A model generated the notes under the pieces. That model was given only the letters and a program-made list of their open reading frames with translations, was not told where the DNA came from and ran no database searches. Source: Chitinophagaceae bacterium (GTDB lineage: Bacteria > Bacteroidota > Bacteroidia > Chitinophagales > Chitinophagaceae). Taken from it: 40,235 bases of DNA. The DNA lies in contig JAHEZD010000054.1 of the NCBI GenBank assembly GCA_023251255.1, positions 1 through 40,235 of the forward strand, in the 5' to 3' direction. A program made the translations under genes and the position numbers. Each line of letters opens with the position of its first letter. Within the stretch, counting starts at the first letter, position 1. Below are positions 25,436 through 33,926 of the stretch, one piece after another.

Positions 25436-26446
25436 ATGACAGCAACCATAAAACCCAATTGGAAGCTAGCTATTGGTCTTCCCTCCTTTATTTTCATTGG
25501 CTGTTTCTGCATAACACTTATCCCTGCTTTTAAAAGCAATTCAAGCCTTTTGTCAAATGCAATTGTTATTGATTTACTGGTCACTGCCCCGTTGGTTTAT
25601 TTGTTGGCTATTAGAAAAACGAGTACCAGTAAGAAGACCGTTTCAAGGGTTTTTATTTTGGGGTTATTGTTTGCAGGGTTCATACTGAACAGCCATTCCA
25701 ATACCCTACTGCATTTTATCAAGACATGGGTTTCGCCATTGATTGAAACGTTCGTTATTTTCTTTGTTGCGAAAAAATTTTATGTGGCAAACAATGCTGC
25801 TAAGCAATTGGGCAATGGCAAGGTTGACTTTCTTCTTTATTGCAGGCATGTCATGCAACAAGTAATCGGCAATGAAAAACTGGGCAATATTATTTCATCC
25901 GAGATTGCCGTTTTCTACTACGCTTTTATTGGAAGAAAAGCTAGGACTGCGGACTATCAAACAAGGTTCACCTCCTACAAAGGAAACGGCATTCTGATAG
26001 TGTTCGGAGCGATTCTATTTTTGTTCCTAACCGAAACGACTGCCATGCATTTTTTATTGATCAGTTGGAACAAAACTGCAGCTTGGATAATTTTTGGCTT
26101 GAGTTTGTATAGCTGCCTTCAACTCTTGGCACATATTAGGGCTGTAAAAGCAAGGCCCATCATCATCAACAATGATTCCGTTGAAATACACAATGGCCTG
26201 GCTGGCGATGCAATGATTGACTTTGCCAATATTGAGAAAATAGAATTGAACAATAAATTACCGCAAGGTAAACAAGCCATAAAAATTGCCTTGATTAAAG
26301 GCTTGGAAAACCATAACTGCATTATTTATTTGAAACGGCCCATTGAAGTGACAAAAGTATTTGGCATCAGGAGGCAAACGGATACTGTTTTGTTTTTTGT
26401 TGATAAGCCCAAGGAGTTTATAAATGCTTTGGAAGAAAAGTTATAG
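25436..26446 (+). CDS. Integral membrane protein of unknown function
   Basis: This 336-residue protein has about six predicted membrane segments: roughly residues 12-33, 42-58, 70-86, 96-112, 184-206 and 209-230. The loop between the fourth and fifth is long, about 70 residues. A soluble C-terminal domain (about 235-336) has alternating strands, such as PIIINNDSVEIHNGLAG and NCIIYLKRPIEVTKVFG. This tail resembles membrane-proximal PH-like domains in general shape only, and I do not recognise a family. It is flanked by repeat-rich DNA and appears monocistronic. The ATG at 25436 is the only good start in frame. Confidence 0.65.
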   Translation: MTATIKPNWKLAIGLPSFIFIGCFCITLIPAFKSNSSLLSNAIVIDLLVTAPLVYLLAIRKTSTSKKTVSRVFILGLLFAGFILNSHSNTLLHFIKTWVSPLIETFVIFFVAKKFYVANNAAKQLGNGKVDFLLYCRHVMQQVIGNEKLGNIISSEIAVFYYAFIGRKARTADYQTRFTSYKGNGILIVFGAILFLFLTETTAMHFLLISWNKTAAWIIFGLSLYSCLQLLAHIRAVKARPIIINNDSVEIHNGLAGDAMIDFANIEKIELNNKLPQGKQAIKIALIKGLENHNCIIYLKRPIEVTKVFGIRRQTDTVLFFVDKPKEFINALEEKL

Positions 26447-26849
26447 TCCATTCGTTCCTTATTATTTTCCGACCCCCCAATACTCGTAATTACATTTAGA
26501 GTCGACTAACCAAATTTGCCGAAAAATTTCCCATTTTTTTCACGCCTGCAACAATGGCGTTTGCAACAATTAAAAATGTTGCAGTGCATTTTGTTGCACA
26601 CCTACAACAATCACCTATACAACAATTTAAAATTGTTGCAAGCAAATTGTTACACTATTGCAACAATTTCAAAAAATATTTTCTAAATTGTTGTAGCCTT
26701 CATTTATAATGAAAGGTTTAAGGGAGCCTATTCAATTACCTAAAAAAGGATAACCCAAAAACATGGTCTCTTTTTAACATAGTGTGGGTAAACAGAAATG
26801 TGTTTGTATCTGTCTCATAGTAAATTGTATAAACAAAAATCAACGCACT
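26447..26849. other. Intergenic region of 403 bases with CAACAAT cluster
   Basis: The first 100 bases and the last 150 bases hold nothing that I can name. The central part is the CAACAAT/ATTGTTG cluster listed separately. No promoter box of the TAnnTTTG type was found close to the next gene. Confidence 0.6.
26548..26695. repeat. Cluster of CAACAAT / ATTGTTG motifs forming nested dyads
   Basis: Within 148 bases there are five exact CAACAAT (starting 26549, 26564, 26605, 26620, 26661), two exact ATTGTTG (26632, 26687) and near matches at 26576, 26590 and 26646. Several pair as hairpins: CAACAATTT (26620-26628) with AAATTGTTG (26630-26638), and CAACAATTT (26661-26669) with AAATTGTTG (26685-26693). 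It lies 155 bases before the next gene. Confidence 0.75.
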
Positions 26850-27569
26850 ATGAAGACCTTATCACAAACCTGGTTTGCAGATGGCTATATTGATTTTGAA
26901 CTGAAGAAATATACGCTATTGGCCTATCTGCAGGAAATTGGCAAGCACTTTACACAGAACAAGCTTTATCCCCAATTGGCAGATGTGATCTTCCACTACA
27001 ACAATTTGGTGGCTTTCCGTGAAAACAAGAAATATTTGCAGGAACAGTTCCCCAAGAAGCTTACAGGCATTGAGATACAGAAATTGCAGGTATTGTATGA
27101 ATCCATGATTGAAGATGATGAACTGATGCAGGAACTGGAAGACATCATCAATTACAGTGCAGATAAAATGAAACGGACCATTACCAGTGGCACGGAAATC
27201 TATGAATTTGTGGAGAACAAACTCTCTATTGAACCTGTTGGCCTGATTCCATTGGACCATAACGAAGGCTATTTTTTCTTATGCGAAGGCAAGGCGCACA
27301 ATACCTGGGTGTACCAATACAGGATCAGCTTGTTTGAAAAACATGATGAGAAATACCGGACGATGAAAACTGACTTTGTGGACGTATGGCAACGCAATTT
27401 TGTGAACAGTTACCAAAATATCAAAGCAGAACTGATTCGCAACAGGAGCAATCTGCCCAACCCAGCCGTCTATGCCGTAGAAACAGATTTCAGTTTCCCC
27501 ATAGAGGAAACTTTATTGCCCGTTGCCAAGCGGAGTTTGGTGAGGTACATTAGTACGAGAACAGTTTGA
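26850..27569 (+). CDS. Conserved-looking cytoplasmic protein of unknown function
   Basis: I choose the ATG at 26850 because MKTLSQTWFADGYIDFELKK gives a natural start; the upstream in-frame ATG at 26784 adds an odd cysteine-rich stretch. The 239-residue product has no signal peptide or membrane helix. Its first half is predicted helical and acidic (YESMIEDDELMQELEDI). The second half has mixed strands (YFFLCEGKAHNTWVYQYRISLFEK). I recognise no family or catalytic motif. It stands alone between the CAACAAT cluster and the convergent S9 peptidase gene, so its regulation by that cluster is plausible but unproven. Confidence 0.7.
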   Translation: MKTLSQTWFADGYIDFELKKYTLLAYLQEIGKHFTQNKLYPQLADVIFHYNNLVAFRENKKYLQEQFPKKLTGIEIQKLQVLYESMIEDDELMQELEDIINYSADKMKRTITSGTEIYEFVENKLSIEPVGLIPLDHNEGYFFLCEGKAHNTWVYQYRISLFEKHDEKYRTMKTDFVDVWQRNFVNSYQNIKAELIRNRSNLPNPAVYAVETDFSFPIEETLLPVAKRSLVRYISTRTV

Positions 27570-27577
27570 TTGTTTAC

Positions 27578-27648
27578 AAGTTCACAGGTTCACAAGTTGA
27601 TTTACTCGTTCGTAGGGGCTTCTCTCAACTTATGGAACTTGTGAACTT
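27578..27648. terminator. Long imperfect dyad between convergent genes, possible bidirectional terminator
   Basis: Arm 27578-27600 (starting AAGTTCACAGG) is nearly complementary to arm 27625-27648 (ending TTGTGAACTT) over about 23 bases with a few mismatches. It sits between two gene 3' ends. The arms also contain the direct repeat TTCACAggTTCACA, so a tandem-repeat origin is possible. Confidence 0.5.
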
Positions 27649-27663
27649 CTTGAACATTGGAAC

Positions 27664-30534
27664 TTACAACCCCCAAGTCCTTCCCTTCATCAAAGCAGGT
27701 ACACCTTCTGTAATCCAAGTGAGTGGCTTCTCCCCTTTCAACAACCAATCAAAATATTGTTGCTCACGAATTTGGATGTCCTTTTTGTTGCGTCTTTCAA
27801 CAAGGTTATGGGCTTCATCATTGTAGTTCAATAGCCATACTTTTTTACCCAATCTACGCATGGCTGTGAAGAGTTCAATGCCCTGGTACCAAGGCACGGC
27901 ACCATCCTTATCATTGCTCATAATAACCAATGGGGTGGATACTTTTTTGAGATGGAACAGAGGAGAGTTCTCCATGTACAAATCTGGTCTGTCCCATATC
28001 GTTGCACCAATACGGCTTTGTGTATGCTCATATTGGAACTGCCTGTTGAGGCCACTCTCCCACCTGATGCCACCATAGGCGCTGAACATATTGGCTACAG
28101 GGGCACCCGCCCAAGCTGCTTTGTATAAATTGGTCATGGTGATGAGTTGGGCGGTTTGGTAACCGCCCCAAGATTGTCCTTGCAGACCAATTTTGGTACT
28201 GTCAACAAAACCTAATTTAACCACAGCCCTTGTGCCACTTAGAATATAGTCATAAGCACTTTGTCCCGGTTTGCCGGTTTTGTACCAGATATCCGGCACA
28301 AAGACAATATAACCACGGCTCACAAAAAATGGGATGTTCAACCTCGATGGTGTTGGTGATGGAGCCAAGTAATTGTACAGGGTTTGATTGTTTCGTTCAT
28401 AGAAATAAACAATCATGGGGTATTTTTTCTTGGGGTCAAAATCTCCTGGTTTGTAGAGGATACCTTCTGTCTGCTTGCCCGTGTAAGCTTTCCATTTGAA
28501 TAGTTCCGCAGTGAGCCAATTGTATTGGGATTGTTGGGGGTTAAGATTGGACAATGCCATTGCTGGAAGGATAAGTGTATCCATTATATTCGGGTCATCA
28601 ATATTTTCAATAAATACTGTATCAACCTTAAACCTTGTATATACATTTGGGCTACTTGAAGCACTCTCAAGCGTATAAATAAACTTTTCAGCGTTTTTTG
28701 CCTTTTGTATGTTGGAGATATTGTTGAAAGGCCCATCATAGATTTTTTCGGCCAAACTTTTTCCCCCTATTCTTTTCAATAATGGTTGGCCTTTCCATAA
28801 AAATTCGTTTTTGTAGTACTCATTGGCCATGTTATTTGATGGGGAGTTAACTTCAATACTTGCAAGACTAAAAGCTTTGGAAATCTCATCAAATACTCTG
28901 TAATAAGTTTTCTGGAAAGGTTTTATGAATTTTTCATCAAAATCAACATTCACATACCTGTGCTGCAATTTATCCTTCCTTCCTTTTGTGATGACAACAG
29001 ATTTTTCCTTCCCAATTGGGTCCACTTTCCAAACATCATATCTATCATACACCAACACATACTTGTCTCCTTCCATCCACTTTACAATACCATAAGCATT
29101 GGGGTCGTCAGGCACGTCATTCTCCTCGTCATACAAGGGATATGGAATATCTTTCGCAACAGGATAAGTTTGTTTGGTTGAATGATTGTAAACAAAGTAT
29201 CCCTTCTTCCTTTCATCATACATCAGCAAGTACTTGCCTGTGTAAGAGGGAAACAAATTGCCCTTAACATCCTTGTTGATTAAAAATGATCTGCCATCTA
29301 CAGGATTGATGGCATACACGTTATTGAATGTATAACCTTGCCATTGCCTCTGTACACGTTTACCAAAGTCTGTGGAACTGTAGAACACATCGCCATCACC
29401 TTCCAATGTTTGCTGCACCCGTTCAAATTTTTCATTGCCCAATTGAATGATTTCATTTTTCTCCATATCGAACCTTGCCAAATAACTCTTCTTCAAATCC
29501 GCTTCCAAGTTTTTTAATTGAACTGGTTGCAGGTCATCATCATTGTAATGCCAAATATCTACACTTACCCTTTCAAATTCTGGCAAGGAAGTATCTTTTG
29601 CTGGCAAGGCTGGCGATGTACCAAAGAACAAACGCTTACCAGTCTTGCTGAAAATAATATTGCCATTCTCATTGATACGCCATTTTGCAGGAATACCCTT
29701 GGTTGAATTGCTTGCTAGTGTTTGTGTTAATGATTTAGTGAAATGATAGAGGTTATAATTTTTCTGTTCAATCTTGCCAGTATCAGTAGTTGCCACAAAT
29801 GCCAATTGGTTGCCTTCTTCATCAAAAGCATAGCCTTTGGCATCAGCAAAATTCTTAATCAAGGTATCTGATTTTGCTTCTTTCAATTTCATCCAAACAA
29901 TGGCAGGTCTCAATACGGAATCCTTTTTGTTGGGCGTGATTTCAAGTAAAAAGCTGTTCCCCTTTTTATCAAACACATAGTCACTTACTTTCTTGAAACT
30001 GTCCACTGCTGCAACGTTTAAATTGCGTAAGCACAAGGTGGTGCCTTCTTCTTCATCCCTCTTCTTGTCATTTTCATTTTTTTCGTAGAGCCAAGCCAAA
30101 TAGTTGCTGCCTTCTTCAGGCATCTTGAATGATTTTACACGGGGGAATTTTTGAATACTGATATCAGCAATGCCAACAATTGCCAAACTATCTTTTGGCA
30201 GTTCATCAGCTTTTTTCTTCTTGATTTTTGCATCACGAGTTTGTTGGAAGGTTGGCTTTATCTTAAAAACAACCAATTTTGCATCAGGTGAAATCCTTGC
30301 TGCATAGCCCCTTGGTACTTCCAATAATTTCTTGCCACTGCTTTCTTGAATAACCAACAATGCATCCCCTTCCTGTGGCGTAATTGTATAAACCACAATC
30401 TTGCCATCATTGCTAATCATCTTTTCCCCAATGCTCTGCCAACTGTCGTACACAGAATGGTCAAGCGGTTTCTTTTGGGCAAATAAGTAGAGGGAGAAAA
30501 GAAGAAAAAAAGAGAGTAGCAATAAGTTTCTCAT
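27664..30534 (-). CDS. Exported prolyl-oligopeptidase family (S9) peptidase
   Basis: This 956-residue protein has a signal peptide (MRNLLLLSFFLLFSLYLFAQ), a long beta-propeller-like N-terminal region and a C-terminal alpha/beta-hydrolase domain. The triad is visible as Ser788 in GLQGQSWGGYQT, Asp877 in MSNDKDGAVPW and His909 in YNDEAHNLVERR, the order and spacing of family S9. Such enzymes cleave short peptides, often dipeptidyl or acylaminoacyl units, in the periplasm. It is longer than classical S9 members because of the propeller. It is divergent from the histidine phosphatase gene, with 122 bases between the starts. Confidence 0.9.
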   Translation of the reverse strand: MRNLLLLSFFLLFSLYLFAQKKPLDHSVYDSWQSIGEKMISNDGKIVVYTITPQEGDALLVIQESSGKKLLEVPRGYAARISPDAKLVVFKIKPTFQQTRDAKIKKKKADELPKDSLAIVGIADISIQKFPRVKSFKMPEEGSNYLAWLYEKNENDKKRDEEEGTTLCLRNLNVAAVDSFKKVSDYVFDKKGNSFLLEITPNKKDSVLRPAIVWMKLKEAKSDTLIKNFADAKGYAFDEEGNQLAFVATTDTGKIEQKNYNLYHFTKSLTQTLASNSTKGIPAKWRINENGNIIFSKTGKRLFFGTSPALPAKDTSLPEFERVSVDIWHYNDDDLQPVQLKNLEADLKKSYLARFDMEKNEIIQLGNEKFERVQQTLEGDGDVFYSSTDFGKRVQRQWQGYTFNNVYAINPVDGRSFLINKDVKGNLFPSYTGKYLLMYDERKKGYFVYNHSTKQTYPVAKDIPYPLYDEENDVPDDPNAYGIVKWMEGDKYVLVYDRYDVWKVDPIGKEKSVVITKGRKDKLQHRYVNVDFDEKFIKPFQKTYYRVFDEISKAFSLASIEVNSPSNNMANEYYKNEFLWKGQPLLKRIGGKSLAEKIYDGPFNNISNIQKAKNAEKFIYTLESASSSPNVYTRFKVDTVFIENIDDPNIMDTLILPAMALSNLNPQQSQYNWLTAELFKWKAYTGKQTEGILYKPGDFDPKKKYPMIVYFYERNNQTLYNYLAPSPTPSRLNIPFFVSRGYIVFVPDIWYKTGKPGQSAYDYILSGTRAVVKLGFVDSTKIGLQGQSWGGYQTAQLITMTNLYKAAWAGAPVANMFSAYGGIRWESGLNRQFQYEHTQSRIGATIWDRPDLYMENSPLFHLKKVSTPLVIMSNDKDGAVPWYQGIELFTAMRRLGKKVWLLNYNDEAHNLVERRNKKDIQIREQQYFDWLLKGEKPLTWITEGVPALMKGRTWGL

Positions 30535-30656
30535 GCGAATGTTTTGAAGTGAACAAGATAGTAAAACAATGGACTAGCTGCCGCCAGCATCTCTGTTTTT
30601 TGATAAATGGTTCAGTTCCTTGAAATGGCTTGCTTACCTTCAACAAAACTTACCGA

Positions 30657-31160
30657 ATGAAAAAATCCCTATGCCTATTCACAATACTTGCATTTGCAAC
30701 CTTATCGTTTGCACAGGTTTCTACCTATATTTTGGTGAGGCATGCGGAAAAGGATACTACTGCCCAAGGTTCGAAAATGATGGCTTCCGACCCACCGCTT
30801 TCCAAGGATGGGGAACAAAGGGCCATTGACCTTGTTGGTGCTTTGAAGGACTATAGCATTGATGGCATTTTCTCAACTGATTATGCCCGTACAAAATCAA
30901 CTGCAACGCCCATTTCCAAAAAATCAGGAAAAGCTATCCAAACCTACAGTCCCAAGGACCTCAAAACCTTTGTGGATCAGCTATTGCTTCAGAAGGGCAA
31001 AACCATTTTAATCGTAGGCCATAGCAATACCACACCTGCATTGGCTAATTTATTGTTGAAAGAGGAAAAGTTCAAGGCTCTGGATGAAGCTGTTTATAAC
31101 AAAATCTTCATCATAACTGTAAATGGGGATAAAGCCGAATCGAAAGTATTGGAGTATTAA
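30657..31160 (+). CDS. Exported SixA/phosphoglycerate-mutase-like histidine phosphatase
   Basis: I take the ATG at 30657, since MKKSLCLFTILAFATLSFAQ is a normal signal peptide; the ATG at 30630 only adds nine residues in front. The 167-residue protein has YILVRHAEK with the phospho-accepting His29, LSKDGEQRAIDL, FSTDYARTKSTA and the second histidine in TILIVGHSNTTPAL. It therefore keeps the core RHxxx...H site of the histidine phosphatase superfamily at a short, SixA-like length. An exported location suggests a periplasmic phosphatase; the substrate is unknown. A clear terminator follows. Confidence 0.87.
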   Translation: MKKSLCLFTILAFATLSFAQVSTYILVRHAEKDTTAQGSKMMASDPPLSKDGEQRAIDLVGALKDYSIDGIFSTDYARTKSTATPISKKSGKAIQTYSPKDLKTFVDQLLLQKGKTILIVGHSNTTPALANLLLKEEKFKALDEAVYNKIFIITVNGDKAESKVLEY

Positions 31161-31177
31161 TGATCCATGGATAAAAG

Positions 31178-31205
31178 AAAGTCCATTGAATACTCAATGG
31201 ACTTT
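31178..31205 (+). terminator. Terminator after the histidine phosphatase gene
   Basis: AAAGTCCATTGA (31178-31189) pairs perfectly with TCAATGGACTTT (31194-31205) around a four-base loop. It has A/T flanks on both sides and could also serve the convergent deoxynucleoside kinase gene. Confidence 0.85.
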
Positions 31206-31241
31206 TAAATTTCTTCTTGGAACTTTACTTTATGACAACAA

Positions 31242-31877
31242 TCAAAACAGGCCAAATAAGGTACTGTCAACCTTGGCAATAATTTCTCCCAGGTGTTCCT
31301 CACTTTCGCCAAACTTGTTCTTATCGCAATCAATAATCAATAATGGGCCTTCTTTATACCCATCTATAAACCTGTTGTATAGCTCATTCAATTTCTTCAA
31401 ATAATCCAACCTGATATTCTCTTCATATTCACGGCCACGTTTTTGAATTTGACCCACCAATGTTGGTACGGAAGCCTTCAAGTAAATCAGTAGGTCCGGT
31501 GGTTCCACCATGGTCTTCAAGGTCTGGAAGAACTTGAAGTAGTTTTCAAAATCACGTTTGCTCATGAGGCCCATATCGTGCAGGTTGGGAGCAAAAATAT
31601 GTGCGTCCTCATAAATTGTCCTGTCCTGAATAATGGTTTCCGTACCGCGATGGATATCCAGCAATTGGTTCAGCCTACTGTTGAGGAAATATATCTGTAA
31701 GTTGAAGCTCCAACGTGGCATATCCTCATAAAAATCCATGAGGTAAGGGTTATGGTCCACATCTTCAAATTGCGGGATCCATTTATAATGCTTGCTCAGC
31801 ATTTCTGTTAAGGTGGTTTTGCCGGCACCTATGTTTCCAGCGACTGCAACGTGTTTTGGTTTCTTAGCCTTTGCCAT
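31242..31877 (-). CDS. Deoxynucleoside kinase (dNK family)
   Basis: This 211-residue kinase has the P-loop VAVAGNIGAGKTT (residues 10-22), RWSFNLQIYFLNSRL and the signature IIQDRTIYEDAHIFA with the conserved DR. The lid-like QKRGREYEENIRLDYL segment comes near the C-terminus. These match deoxyadenosine/deoxyguanosine-type kinases. It phosphorylates imported deoxynucleosides for dNTP salvage; the exact base preference cannot be read with confidence. It follows trpS on the same strand with a terminator-like hairpin between them, and it fits with the nucleoside transporter at 11433. Confidence 0.92.
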   Translation of the reverse strand: MAKAKKPKHVAVAGNIGAGKTTLTEMLSKHYKWIPQFEDVDHNPYLMDFYEDMPRWSFNLQIYFLNSRLNQLLDIHRGTETIIQDRTIYEDAHIFAPNLHDMGLMSKRDFENYFKFFQTLKTMVEPPDLLIYLKASVPTLVGQIQKRGREYEENIRLDYLKKLNELYNRFIDGYKEGPLLIIDCDKNKFGESEEHLGEIIAKVDSTLFGLF

Positions 31878-31890
31878 GAGGGGAGTTCAA

Positions 31891-31930
31891 AAAAGTTTAA
31901 AATCCCACTGTTCAATAATTAAACTGTGGG
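31891..31930 (-). terminator. Terminator between trpS and the deoxynucleoside kinase gene
   Basis: On the minus strand CCCACAGTT (31930-31922) pairs with AACAGTGGG (31912-31904) with one mismatch, followed by ATTTTAAACTTTTTTG. It lies between the trpS stop and the kinase start, so it would either end trpS or attenuate read-through. Confidence 0.7.
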
Positions 31931-31989
31931 CGGTGAAAGTAGGGTTTCTGACCAAAAAACAAACAAATAAATATGCTTAGTTTTCAACT

Positions 31990-32979
31990 TTATCCCAATA
32001 CAGCTTTCCTTACCAATTTGATGGTTTCATTGGCGCTGGCCCTTGCCTTATCAGCCCCCTGTTTCTTGATTCTGTCCAGCAATTCCTTATTATTTTGTAG
32101 GTCGGCAGCTTTTTCGCGGATGGGCTTTATAAAGTTCACCATATCCTCAGCTAATTGCTTTTTCATATCTCCGTAACGGATGCTGCAACCATTAAAATCG
32201 TCCTCAAACTTTTTAACTACATCCGATGTACTAACAATTTTCATTAGGGTAAAAAGGTTTTCTATATAATCAACCTTTACAGCATTAGGTTCGGTGGGGC
32301 CACTATCTGTTTTGGCCTTCATTATCTTTTTGCGGATGGCTTCATCTTCGTCTGCTAAATACAAAGTAGCCAATTGATTTTCGCTCTTGCTCATTTTACC
32401 ATTACCATCAAGGCTCAATATCTTTACAAGTTCACCACCATAATTGAAACCGTAGGGCATAGGGAATGTTTCACCATAACGGTGGTTGAAACGCTGTGCA
32501 AAGTTCCTGGCCATTTCCATGTTCTGTTCCTGGTCCTTACCCACAGGTACTTTCACGGCACGGTGTATCAAAATATCTGCAGCCTGTAGCACCGGGTAGG
32601 TCAGCAACCCAGCATTCACATTATCGGGACTCAACCTTACCTTCTCCTTGAACGTAGTGGTCTTTTCCAGTTCGCCTTTATAGGAAAGCATGTTCAGGTA
32701 AAGGTACAGTTCCGCAATCTCTGGCACATCGCTCTGTACATACAATGCCACTTTATCCGGATCCAGTCCGCAGGCAATATTTTCAGCTACTACCCTGTTC
32801 ACAGCAACGCCCAGTTCCCTTGTATCTGGATGCGTGGTAAGGCTATGCCAATTGGCCACAAAAAAATAGCAATCATACTCGTCCTGCATGCGGACATAAT
32901 TACGCATCGCACCAAAATAGTTTCCCAAATGCAGGAACCCTGTGGGCCTAATTCCACTTAAAACAACCTCTTTTGCCAT
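31990..32979 (-). CDS. trpS: Tryptophanyl-tRNA synthetase
   Basis: I place the start at 32979 (MAKEVVLSGIRPTGFLHLGN), giving 329 residues, the usual bacterial TrpRS length. A longer frame to 33057 would begin in the T tract of the peroxiredoxin terminator and add 26 residues before the catalytic fold. The HIGH counterpart HLGN is at residues 17-20 and the KMSKS loop is in GNGKMSKSENQ. It charges tRNA(Trp). It has no classical ribosome-binding site, in keeping with its neighbours. TATCTTCG lies close upstream on the minus strand and may be a -7 box giving a very short leader. Confidence 0.95.
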   Translation of the reverse strand: MAKEVVLSGIRPTGFLHLGNYFGAMRNYVRMQDEYDCYFFVANWHSLTTHPDTRELGVAVNRVVAENIACGLDPDKVALYVQSDVPEIAELYLYLNMLSYKGELEKTTTFKEKVRLSPDNVNAGLLTYPVLQAADILIHRAVKVPVGKDQEQNMEMARNFAQRFNHRYGETFPMPYGFNYGGELVKILSLDGNGKMSKSENQLATLYLADEDEAIRKKIMKAKTDSGPTEPNAVKVDYIENLFTLMKIVSTSDVVKKFEDDFNGCSIRYGDMKKQLAEDMVNFIKPIREKAADLQNNKELLDRIKKQGADKARASANETIKLVRKAVLG

Positions 32980-33054
32980 AGTTGGCGAAGATATGGAAGT
33001 GGATAATTGGACAAATGGCATTTTTTTATAGATACCCATCTCTCCGTACAATGA

Positions 33055-33093
33055 CAATAAAAAATGCCCAGTGATGTTTGATCACTGGGCATT
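33055..33093 (-). terminator. Terminator after the peroxiredoxin gene
   Basis: AATGCCCAGTGAT (33063-33075) and ATCACTGGGCATT (33081-33093) form a perfect 13-base stem, followed on the minus strand by TTTTTTAT. It insulates trpS from the peroxiredoxin gene. Confidence 0.92.
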
Positions 33094-33131
33094 CACTTAT
33101 AGGGCAGCCCCTTTTATTATTGTGTACCTGA

Positions 33132-33767
33132 TTACAAATTAGGCTGTGGTGTAACCCTTAGGTAGGGCTTAATTTCAGTGTGACCCTTGGGGAACTTGGC
33201 TGGAATGTCTTCGTTCTTTACTGCTGGCACTATGATGACATCTTCACCATGTTTCCAGTCAGCAGGTGTTGCCACACTGTAGTTGGCAGTGAGCTGCAAC
33301 GAATCGATAACGCGCAATACTTCCACAAAGTTTCTGCCTGTGGAAGCTGGGTAGGTAATGGTGAGCTTTATCTTCTTGTCGGGGCCTATGATGAACAGTG
33401 AACGCACGGTAAACTTTTCACTGGCATTTGGATGTATCATATCATACAAGGTAGCCACTTCCCTATTGGGGTCTGCAATGATGGGGAAATTAACCGTAGT
33501 GTTCTGTGTTTCATTGATATCGTTGATCCAGGTATGGTGGCTGTCCAATGCATCCACGCTAACAGCAATGGCCTTTACATTGCGTTTCTCGAATTCCTGC
33601 TGTAGTTTGGATGTGGCCCCTAGCTCTGTGGTACAAACGGGAGTAAAGTCTGCTGGATGCGAAAAAAGAACGCCCCAGCTATTGCCCAACCATTCATGGA
33701 AATTGATTTCGCCCTGTGTGGTCTGTGCCGTGAAATTGGGGGCTTCATCGCCTAATCTTAAAGACAT
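33132..33767 (-). CDS. 1-Cys peroxiredoxin (Prx6/AhpC-TSA family)
   Basis: This 211-residue protein starts MSLRLGDEAPNF and has the peroxidatic Cys45 in FSHPADFTPVCTTELG. The Thr42 and Arg (VRSLFIIGP region) expected around the active site are also present. VLRVIDSLQLT and the long C-terminal arm ending KPYLRVTPQPNL are typical of the Prx6 group. No second cysteine in the resolving position is seen, so the 1-Cys mechanism is likely. It reduces hydrogen and organic peroxides in the cytoplasm. It has an exact -7 box upstream and a strong terminator downstream, so it appears monocistronic. Confidence 0.93.
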   Translation of the reverse strand: MSLRLGDEAPNFTAQTTQGEINFHEWLGNSWGVLFSHPADFTPVCTTELGATSKLQQEFEKRNVKAIAVSVDALDSHHTWINDINETQNTTVNFPIIADPNREVATLYDMIHPNASEKFTVRSLFIIGPDKKIKLTITYPASTGRNFVEVLRVIDSLQLTANYSVATPADWKHGEDVIIVPAVKNEDIPAKFPKGHTEIKPYLRVTPQPNL

Positions 33768-33805
33768 GATCTATTGTTTTAATTGTTTGGAAATACATTA
33801 TCCTA

Positions 33806-33813
33806 CAAACTTA
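33806..33813 (-). promoter_or_regulatory. Candidate -7 promoter box for the peroxiredoxin gene
   Basis: TAAGTTTG on the minus strand exactly matches TAnnTTTG, about 38 bases before the ATG. No clear -33 TTTG accompanies it. Confidence 0.5.
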
Positions 33814-33926
33814 GTAGATTATGTGATAAAGAGGCATAGGAATGAAGATTTTTATTTGGGATTGTCAATTTCTGATTTACCAGAGCGGGCGGTCATGTTT
33901 GGGGTCAGGCATTGGGATTGTACTGG

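Noticed and set aside
26548-26695. Possible CRISPR array
   Set aside because: The repeated unit is only 7-9 bases, occurs on both strands and has irregular spacing; no cas gene is nearby.
27566-27826. 86-residue plus-strand open frame overlapping the stop of the 26850 gene
   Set aside because: Its second half is antisense to the S9 peptidase and its first half is the intergenic dyad.
32980-33057. Longer trpS N-terminus starting at 33057
   Set aside because: The ATG lies in the T tract of the peroxiredoxin terminator and would add 26 residues absent from typical TrpRS.
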